Made by a program: the position numbers and the translations under genes. Positions 57,501-64,000 of a stretch of DNA of 64,000 nucleotides are shown here, piece by piece (the first letter of the stretch is position 1; each line of letters begins with the position of its first letter). Below the pieces are notes generated by a model. It searched no databases. It was not told the origin of the DNA and worked only from the letters and a program-made list of their open reading frames with translations. The DNA comes from Beroe forskalii (lineage: Eukaryota > Ctenophora > Nuda > Beroida > Beroidae), in the NCBI GenBank assembly GCA_011033025.1, contig WFMF01000037.1, positions 558,001-622,000 on the forward strand, read 5' to 3'.

Positions 57501-60500
57501 TATCGAGTCAATATTGCACAATTGAAGCTGAATAAACGGATCAAGAAAAGAAAGAAAAAGCAAGGACACAAAAACAGTGTAACTTACCTTTCACTGAAAC
57601 AGCAGCACTGAGATTAGTTTGATCAGAAGCATCAGCGGTAGCGATTTTCATAGTTCCTTTGCTGGTTTTAATGCTGTGCAATAGCAGAGATCGTAGTGCA
57701 GCAGCTTCGTCTTCTGTGAGCGGTTAATCTTAGCCTCACAGGAATGAAAGAGGAAAGGCCCTCTTACAAGTGCGATATTTTCCTGTATTAAAGTAATTCA
57801 ACTTTTGCAGATAAGACATTTCCTATTTCTGAGCACACAAATAAAACCCACCTTGCTTAAGAGAAGCCTCTTCTTCATTTCCATCTCCATCCTCTTCAAC
57901 ATCGTCCAGATTATACTTGTTGTTGATATCATCTTCATCTTCACTCGACTTCTTCTGTACAGTGATGGTCTTCACCACTTCGTCTTCAGAGTTTGAAGTG
58001 GAGCTATCACTATCATCACTGTCATCAGACGAGTCAGAACTGTCATCATCCCCGTCGGAGGTATCCCCATCAGGTACGTCCAATCCCTCATCCACAGCAC
58101 CATCCTCCTGAACATCTGGTAATTCCTCATCTGCCATGTCGTCTTCTGGGTACTCATCAGTTTTATCATTTCTTATGGAAACCCCCTCGATCGCAGCTTC
58201 GTCTTCTTGGAATGTTTCTTCAATTAACTGCTCGTTGTTGCGTAGCTTGCGGTCTTCTTCCTGTGGCGTATCGAGATCGGGAGAGAGGGAGTCTTCACTG
58301 GGGATACTGTCTTCAGCGTAACTCTCGTCATCAGACTGAAAGTGTTAAGTGTTAAGTTCTAAACACAAAGATTATAATTTCATATTGGCTATTTGTCTGA
58401 TACTTCCTAGGAATTGAGGGTCAACATTAATTTTCCGACTTACATCTCAATCTAGAAAGCAAAGCAAAAAAACACATGGCGCAATCAAGTTTGTGTAGAC
58501 TTACCGAGTCACTGGAAACGATGAAGAGTTGTCTAGGTATATCTTTAAATGGCTCCACGTTATTTCTAGTATTCGGTGGAGCATTTATTTTAGAGTCTGG
58601 GGTGATATTTTCTCTTTTAACCAAGGACTCGTTGGTGTTAAGGTCATTCCGCACTGTGTCTCCTTGAAGTGAGAGCGGATCTTCTAATTCCGCGGAGTTA
58701 TCCGATGGCATGAGCGATGTCGTATCTTCTGGCTGAGGTGGAGGTGTCCCCTCCTCTAAGGGGGGTGGAGGGGCGGGTTCAGGAGTCTGAGGGGGTGGCG
58801 GGAGAGGGGGGTACTGTTGCAAGGGGTACATCTCATACGGATTAACTGGGGGTGGGGGTTCTGGGGGCATTAAGTTATCGGGTGTGAAGTGGTTGGTGTA
58901 AGGCTGACTGCTATATGAGATTTGCTGGGTGAAGGGAGGATTGAAGTGGTCGCGGCTCGGGAAGGCAGGGAAAGGATTTAAGGGTGCAGGGAGAGGGGGT
59001 GGTGTGGGAAGTTGAGCGGGGGGATGTCTGAAAATGTGAGGAGGTGGATACGGAGGTGGACCGGGCTGAGCACGAGGTCGGTAAGTGTACATCTGAGCTG
59101 GGAATGCCCAACTATTGGGAGGGGCAGGAGATTTCATGGAATCTCCCAACTGTTTGTCTTTAGTAGAGTCACACATCTTCGTAGATTCTTCCTTCTTAGG
59201 TGGAGCATTCTTCTTGAGTCGAGGATCCCTGGGCCTGTCATCAGGGAATGGGAATTCCTGAGAGGCTGTAACTTCTTCATCACTGCTGTCAAGTTCCATG
59301 GGCAACTCCTGATAGCTGTCCACCGTAGTAAACGTCCTTTTAAATCCTTGCATTTCCTCGACCAGTGGAAGGGCCTCGCCCTGAAAGGGCAGGGCGAAAT
59401 TGTTTATTCATCACTGTAGTTAACATTTATCTTGGCTGGGAAAATTGGACATTTTGTATGTTTGTATTAGTGCGTTCGGAAAAGATTGTCACTTACGATT
59501 TTCTGGAGAAACAGCTGCCGGGATTGAATTTTTGATGTGATTTTCAGACATTTTTGGATTAAGATAATCGGGTTTTACCGATAACTAAGTTTTCTTAGCC
59601 CATTCTACAGCGAATTCAAATTTCTAATTGTTTGCTCCGCTGTACGAAACCGACCACAGATTTCTTTGTCAAAGAAACGGACCCAGGAAGTGCGATATTA
59701 ACAAAATGAGGCCGTTGCAGAACACGCTGATGCTAACCGGAACAAATGAAATGTTTTTCGTCGAGTTGAAATTATCCTAAGGGGGTGCTTTGACCTTTAA
59801 AAAGGATATGTTCTAGATAGGGCAGTTGCAAATTTTGCTCTGGCAATTGTTCAGAAATGTAACATTTAACTAACTTGAAATGTTCGGTTTTTGTGTTAGG
59901 TTATTAGTTCAAGAGTTCATACCCTTCCGTACACGAGAAAACCATTTTTAACATTTCGACTTATTTTCTTAACTTCAGAAACGTGTGTGCTAGCTGTGTA
60001 CTGCATTATTGGTAACTGAACAGTTAAGTTTGGTACGTTTTAGCTCTAATCACTATCAGTCATACAGGGTTAAAGGGGCACTGACGTTTTAAAATAGAAA
60101 ATTTTGTTTTTCCATGTTTTGCCGGCAAGCCTTCAGTTTTACCAATACAAACACATCCCGATCGGTAAACAGTCATTTAATGCCTGTATTGACAATCATT
60201 TCCGAACGCCCTAGTATATAACATGTTTCATTGTTCCAGAGATTTCATGTAATGATGATTGGTGAGTATGATGCGAAGGCAGGAGACAACACACAGTACA
60301 CAGAGCGAAGAAAAGACTTCCAATGAGGAGACAATTCATTGCCTCATTTTTTTCAGGCGCTTTATTTTCCTCTACAACGGACTTGAATTAAAGCATATAT
60401 ATGTAATGGCACGTGGGCGAAATGCGAATTCAGTCTAATCAACATGCCAAATTTTCTTATCTTTAGAAGGAGCAAATTCAAAATTTTAATTTTGTTGTGT

Positions 60501-61339
60501 GAGTCCCTAAGAAAAGTTTGAATCGCTCAAAAGTTTTACTTTGTATAGGTATATTACGTCAGCATAATACAACTTTTGTTTTTTATTGAAATGTGGACCG
60601 AAAAAATTGTTGATAATCTAATGTAATTACATGAAAACTTCTCACTTCAGGACCCCTAGCTCCCTTTAAACCTAATAAATTACCGTAAGATTAATCCACA
60701 AGTGAGTGTATTTGGACAACTTACGTCTATATCCTCTGATGCTGGCATCTCTTTTGTAGAAGGTTGTTCTGTCACTGCCTTTCTTTTATTATTCATCAAG
60801 GGAATGAATTTTTCATTTTCAACACGTCTATTTTTTGATTTACTGCTTTTCTTTGAACCTTAGGAATGGCAACCAATAAAAATTCATCACATGAAATTTC
60901 ATTTGCATAGACTACTCAGTACTCAACTACTGTACAGATTACAGAATAGTCCATCAATAGGTAGTCCCAAGTACAAGATACCAGGAAGAACATTCAAATT
61001 GTATGTATTTCTATAAGATGAAAAGTAGCCCGGGTTGGCTTTCTGGCAAGATTTAATAACTATTCATGATCAAAACATGAATGAGTTGAAAGATGAAATC
61101 ATATAAATAACAGAACAGAATGCATTCCATGCATTATCATTTTTATCAGGGCATTAAGATTTACTCAAACTTTGCCTGGTTTGATGTTGTCTCTTTGATG
61201 TTCCTAATCTTCTCGATTCTTGAAAATATTCTTGAAGATCATTTTTAAGGCCAGGGTTATCAGTTATCATATTCACAATCTCTAACAAGCCCTCAACAAT
61301 GTTTCCTGAAGAGACATCAGTTTCTTCTTTTACAAGCCC
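47064..61339 (-). CDS. ZFC3H1: ZFC3H1 orthologue (zinc finger C3H1 domain protein), 27 exons, 5' end missing
   Basis: ZFC3H1 is the scaffold of the nuclear PAXT connection, which links MTR4 and the RNA exosome to polyadenylated nuclear RNAs. Minus-strand exons, 5' to 3': 61165-61339, 60725-60858, 58505-59380, 57852-58335, 57588-57713, 56888-57156, 56433-56688, 56165-56242, 54586-55010, 53934-54351, 53702-53842, 53211-53530, 52317-53040, 52020-52151, 51671-51849, 51198-51529, 50857-51037, 50566-50708, 49966-50205, 49747-49821, 49455-49555, 49058-49312, 48700-48853, 47815-47918, 47546-47644, 47309-47411, 47064-47177 (stop TGA). The total is about 2,210 codons against about 1,990 in human. Order of parts is acidic and proline-rich N-terminus, coiled coil, zinc finger, helical repeats. 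Twenty-three exons fit in phase exactly. Four carry a one-base frame error (see findings). The first exon begins at an acceptor, so the start codon lies further upstream. The edges of 49747, 49455 and 48700 are the least certain. Confidence 0.9.
48120..48305. repeat. Pyrimidine-rich (CTTTT)n tract in a ZFC3H1 intron
   Basis: On the + strand this is a CTTTTCTTTT and TTTGCTTTT low-complexity tract. On the transcribed minus strand it is purine-rich. Confidence 0.7.
50409..50534. mobile_element. 126-bp TA-flanked hairpin MITE
   Basis: TA, then AATCTTGGCTGTATAATCAC, is mirrored by GTGATTATACAGCCAAGATT and TA. Arms of about 35 bp carry a few mismatches. Single-arm copies (TGTGATTATACAGCCAAGAT) occur at about 30095-30130 and 40993-41025. 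It lies in the ZFC3H1 intron between 49966-50205 and 50566-50708. Confidence 0.75.
51671..53040 (-). CDS. ZFC3H1: ZFC3H1 signature zinc-finger exons
   Basis: Exon 52317-53040 ends in YKSPLTLFRSYR and exon 52020-52151 continues FSPYYRIKAQYHLTSPTFSH, the block that precedes the zinc finger throughout the family. The finger itself spans two exons: CPHDLHGKCFDKSCN (52020-52151) and RQH at the start of 51671-51849, giving Cys-x7-Cys-x4-Cys-x3-His. All four ligands are present. The long exon upstream is Ser/Thr/Glu-rich and ends with a KRRTKRGKSE basic patch. This block is the strongest evidence for the gene's identity. Confidence 0.93.
53211..55010 (-). CDS. ZFC3H1: ZFC3H1 basic linker and coiled-coil exons
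   Basis: Exon 54586-55010 has a lysine-rich stretch (NKRIKKIIVKGSKPVKSK), then ALQSMIRKGIKES, akin to the GLESMIKEARR segment of vertebrate ZFC3H1. Exon 53702-53842 has IITLGNSDSESESDG, akin to VVTLNDSDDSESDG. In this sequence that motif comes after the SMIRKG segment, the reverse of the vertebrate order, or else one of the two matches is fortuitous. Exon 53211-53530 encodes the coiled coil (LTREKNTLSYQIAQLEQRLV, QYTIKRNQQQEEHVKHAEKV). Confidence 0.8.
55075..56040. mobile_element. Roughly 0.97-kb inverted-repeat element made of GCGGACT words, in a ZFC3H1 intron
   Basis: Two arms of about 185 bp (55075-55262 and 55845-56040) are inverted, diverged copies rich in GCGGACT, GTCCACCA and CGCCAACTTTTT. 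For example, GCGGACTCTGCCAATGCTCG and GGTGGACAATTTGGA each have a complement partner in the right arm. The word content is close to the termini of the 3362-7977 element. The centre holds the GCGCCTGCATACG hairpin (55391-55440) and TTGGTGAACAACTCCG repeats. Target duplications are not resolved. Confidence 0.55.
56165..61339 (-). CDS. ZFC3H1: ZFC3H1 N-terminal exons (acidic, proline-rich, disordered)
   Basis: Eight exons. The 876-base exon at 58505-59380 encodes a DPRLKKN motif and a long proline-rich tract. Exon 57852-58335 is strongly acidic (Asp/Glu/Ser runs). Exon 57588-57713 has EDEAAALRSLLLHSI, corresponding to the REELLKSL motif of the vertebrate protein. Exon 56433-56688 reads ELYFDPEENEWLIHND. 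The region resembles the disordered N-terminus of the vertebrate protein in character rather than in residue-level identity. Assignment of the two outermost exons (60725-60858, 61165-61339) rests on matching splice phase and adjacency. Confidence 0.75.
59470..60211. mobile_element. 742-bp TA-flanked element, longer relative of the 102-bp MITE
   Basis: TA (59468-59469), then GTGCGTTCGGAAAAGATTGT, is mirrored by GACAATCATTTCCGAACGCCC and TA (60212-60213). The termini match 21858-21959 in opposite orientation. No transposase frame is present. TA duplications point to Tc1/mariner-type or similar mobilisation. It lies in the ZFC3H1 intron between 58505-59380 and 60725-60858. Confidence 0.8.
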
Positions 61340-62024
61340 CTGAAAAAGGAATTTACAGGCTCAATAAATTGAAAAGAATGAATATACTCATTGATTTTGC
61401 TCAGTATAACCAGTTCTTTATAAAAATTCAATGATTTATCAATAACATTGATTCTGTTAACCTGTTAATCTAGTGATTTAAGAATATCATTTATGGTTGA
61501 TCATACTTTTATGACTTGCTGAAGTGAGGACACAACAATAAAATGTACATTTTACACTTGCCCAAAGTCAATGGGTTTTTTTAAATTGGAGTTCAAGAAT
61601 TTCATGGATTTCATGGATTTCAAGATAGATTGTTGCGAACATTAGTATAACTTAAGGTAGCAAGTAACCTGTGTTAAAAGAAAGGAAAAAAGGAATAAAA
61701 GAATTGCAACATCCTGGGGAGATTATTTTGTCTTGAGAATTGAGAATTTATACCTATGATCTCCAGCTTATAATAATTAATATAAATTCTGATGAAAATT
61801 GATGAAAAAGACAAAATAAAAAACAAAATGCTATTGAAAACCATGCAATCACTTGATTCTAGTTTCATCTTAATCTTGAGTAACATAACATGCACTTGTT
61901 TCTGTCTCATTTCTCCCAATTTTCCCTGTCCCGATTCACTTTTTGACTTAAATTTGTCCCATTATCTCAGTTACAATTGTGTCATTTGTCTTAATTTTCC
62001 CTGTCTGAACCAAGGCTTTTTGGG
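61340..62024. other. Upstream ZFC3H1 intron, no exon recognised
   Basis: AT-rich. The patch 61905-62005 carries TTTCCCTGTCCC and TTTGTCCCATTATCTC words like those near the ends of the 37725-40427 element. The ZFC3H1 start should lie here or beyond the window. Confidence 0.35.
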
Positions 62025-62300
62025 TAGCACTAATTTTCACTATTTCGCATAAATATACAAGTAAAATCATGTTTTATTAATTGATAACTGTTAGAAGAGG
62101 AGATCTAAAGAAATTTTATGTCTAACTGAACTTAATTAAATTAAGTGTTTAACTAATTGTTTTACTACTAAGTTCAGTTAGACAGAAAATTTCTTACTGC
62201 CATTTGATGTTCAAATTTTTGAGAAAATCCTAGGTAGACCCAAGGCCCCTCAAACACTTTTCTAGAGGGTGCCTTTTCAAAACTAAGGGGGCCTTCCTCC
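62025..62300. repeat. Repeat related to the 340-bp element at 32014-32353
   Basis: TTTTCACTATTTCGCATAAA, ATACAAGTAAAATCAT, TGTTCAAATTTTTGAG and the CCAAGGCCCC...TTTTCTAGAGGG...CCTTTTCAAAACTA block appear in the same order as at 32130-32345. They are interrupted by an extra AATTAAGTG/CACTTAATT hairpin near 62135-62170. Confidence 0.65.
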
Positions 62301-62339
62301 CCCCCCCCCTTATTGATTTTTTGATTAGTGGTAGCCAAG

Positions 62340-64000
62340 GCATAATATAGAAAAGGTCTATCTTGGCCTGGGAAGGTCGTAGAGACTTCTTTTTCAGCTT
62401 AAAATGTGCACAATAGATATGTTTGCATACGACTTGTTAAAAAACAGATGCTTTGAACTCGAAGTATAAAAGTATTCAAAAACTGAGTCAAAATTTGGCC
62501 TTCCCTCTGCCTCAAAAATCAATTATTGGCACATACCTTATTGTTCTTCATTTAGCTGGCCTTTTTTAACTGGCCTTGTTTTAAGGGGGCCGGGGGGGGG
62601 TCAGTTTTTTGTTGTTTCTGATAAAGCTGAACCCTATCTACCAGTAGGTTTCTACCATATAAAAAATATTTTTCATAGCCAAAGTTATGAAATTTTCAAA
62701 TTGCTATTTTGTCTGTAGGGGGCACGCAAACTTCTGACGCGATTTGCCGAAAATCAACTTTAAAATTTATCTCCTCCTACATCTTCTTTGTAGAACAAAT
62801 ACAGTCATCTTTGTAGTCAAGCCACAGAACTCTCCAACATCTCCAACCATAGTCTTTGACCAGATCGATGAAAGAAATGCATTCATCAGAGAGCTAGGCA
62901 GATCCAAATAAAGCATGAGACGCCAAAAATGATATGGTGTACTGAAAACTAGCACTGTGGCACATGGACTGCAAACCGTGTTGTGGGGTTGAATGCATTT
63001 GAGGGCCCCAACGCTCCCCCCCAACCGCAAGATGTATTGTGTTAGTTTCAGAAGCTCCAAGTTCATCAAGGAAATTAAGTTCATCAATGTCTTTATCCAG
63101 TGTAGGGAAGATAAAGTTCCATCTGGTCCATCTCCACCTACAGTTTTTGAGAAAAACCCATGAAACTTGGTAGTATGTTCTAGGGCATAAAACACAACTT
63201 TCATGCAAGTTAAATATTTTCTCCAGTATGTACTGTTAAGAGAGTACAACTTTTAACTTTTTAATGAATATGATTTAATATTCTATTTTTATGCCTTTAG
63301 TTGGTGGCCTTGTTAACAGTCCTAGTGATTGACTGACTGCTTTCCTTCAGCACAGTCAAGAAGCTTCTTCATATAGATTATTGAAAATATATTGTTGTAA
63401 ATGTGCTATAAAACTTATATTCAAATTCAAATTCAAATTTGATTTTTGATTTAGGCCTCAAAAGTAAAAATATCATTTTTTGAAATTTGAAAATCGTCAT
63501 TTTCAACCATTTTTGGGACAGGAGCTAGCTTTGAAAATTCATATTTTCATTTCTGAGGCCTAAATCAAAAATCGGCTCACATGAAGTTTTTGTTTTATAC
63601 CCTAGAACATAACTACCAAGTTTCAAGGGTTTTCCTCAGAAACTGTAGGAGGAGATAGATTTTAAAGTTGATTTTCGACAAATCCTGTCGGAAGTTCATG
63701 TTTTCATGCGAGCACTATAATTACAGGCAAAAGGGCGATTTGAAAAATTCATAACTTCAACTAGAAACAAATATGAATTTTCAAAGTTAGCACCTGTCAC
63801 AAAAATTATCAAAATTGGTGATTTTTGGATTTCAAAAATCAATATTTTCACTTCTGAGTTCTAAATCAAAAACTACCAAGTTTCAAGGGTCTATCTCAAA
63901 ATTTGTAGGAGGAGTATAATTTTAGAGTTAATTTTTTGCAAATTTTGTCATAAGTTTGCATGAATTACAGGCGAACTTGCGATTTGAAAAATTCATAACT
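62340..64000. repeat. Inverted and direct repeats at the right window edge
   Basis: 62365-62470 is a diverged copy of the sub-repeat of the 15952-18211 foldback (GGAAGGTCGTAGAGACTTCT). 62690-62790 and 63130-63210 are reverse-complement copies of segments at 63575-63720 (TAGGAGGAGATA, TTTAAAGTTGATTTTCG, CCTAGAACATA). A direct copy follows at 63870-64000. A minus-strand frame between the arms (62767-63208) breaks at stops and has only a faint resemblance to a receptor ligand-binding domain, so it is not called as a gene. Confidence 0.55.

Noticed and set aside
62767-63249. Minus-strand frames with a receptor-like ELSD...DLVKDYGW string
   Set aside because: The string spans an in-frame stop, lies between inverted repeats and is too weak to call a glutamate-receptor-type fragment. 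A translated search would decide.

Overview
The window is animal nuclear DNA. It is AT-rich, with spliced genes (GT-AG introns of about 60 bp to over 6 kb), degenerate CCCTAA telomere-type repeats, and a very high load of non-autonomous DNA transposons and minisatellites. The recognisable genes are widespread in animals (GAR1, a ROCO-family GTPase, ZFC3H1). The base composition and repeat load suggest an invertebrate, but I cannot name a phylum from the sequence alone.

Layout. 1-2 kb: the 3' tip of an unidentified + strand gene, then a two-exon + strand GAR1 (H/ACA snoRNP protein) that stops early. 2.7-10.8 kb: repeats, with a tandemly duplicated unit (promoter-like piece plus a GGTACCGTTGT minisatellite) broken by two transposons. 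One is 4.6 kb with 8-bp target duplications, the other 1.7 kb with TAA duplications. Both have an unoccupied site in the same window. 12.5-22.3 kb (- strand): the Roc-end and COR part of a ROCO protein in seven phase-consistent exons. A 6 kb intron holds a 2.26 kb near-perfect palindrome flanked by TTAA. 25.3-43.6 kb (+ strand): scattered phase-consistent exons of an unidentified gene, embedded in minisatellites, a hAT-like element with an internal tandem array, a Penelope-like fragment, and nested TTAA elements. 44-47 kb: hairpin-rich intergenic DNA. 47.06-61.34 kb (- strand): most of ZFC3H1 (about 2,200 codons in 27 exons), a nuclear RNA-exosome cofactor scaffold, with its 5' end outside the window or unrecognised. 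61.4-64 kb: more dispersed and inverted repeats.

The genes are not functionally linked apart from a general RNA theme (GAR1 in rRNA pseudouridylation, ZFC3H1 in nuclear RNA decay). The most unusual content is the mobile DNA: at least ten elements with readable ends, several with internal or terminal satellite arrays, four using TTAA as target, and two nested pairs. No virus, toxin gene, CRISPR array, rRNA or tRNA was seen.

The ZFC3H1 model needs four single-base frame corrections, in exons that are otherwise conserved. This looks like assembly indels (two lie in A5/T5 runs) rather than gene decay. Exon coordinates were worked out by hand from splice sites and reading phase, so individual edges may be off by one alternative site.
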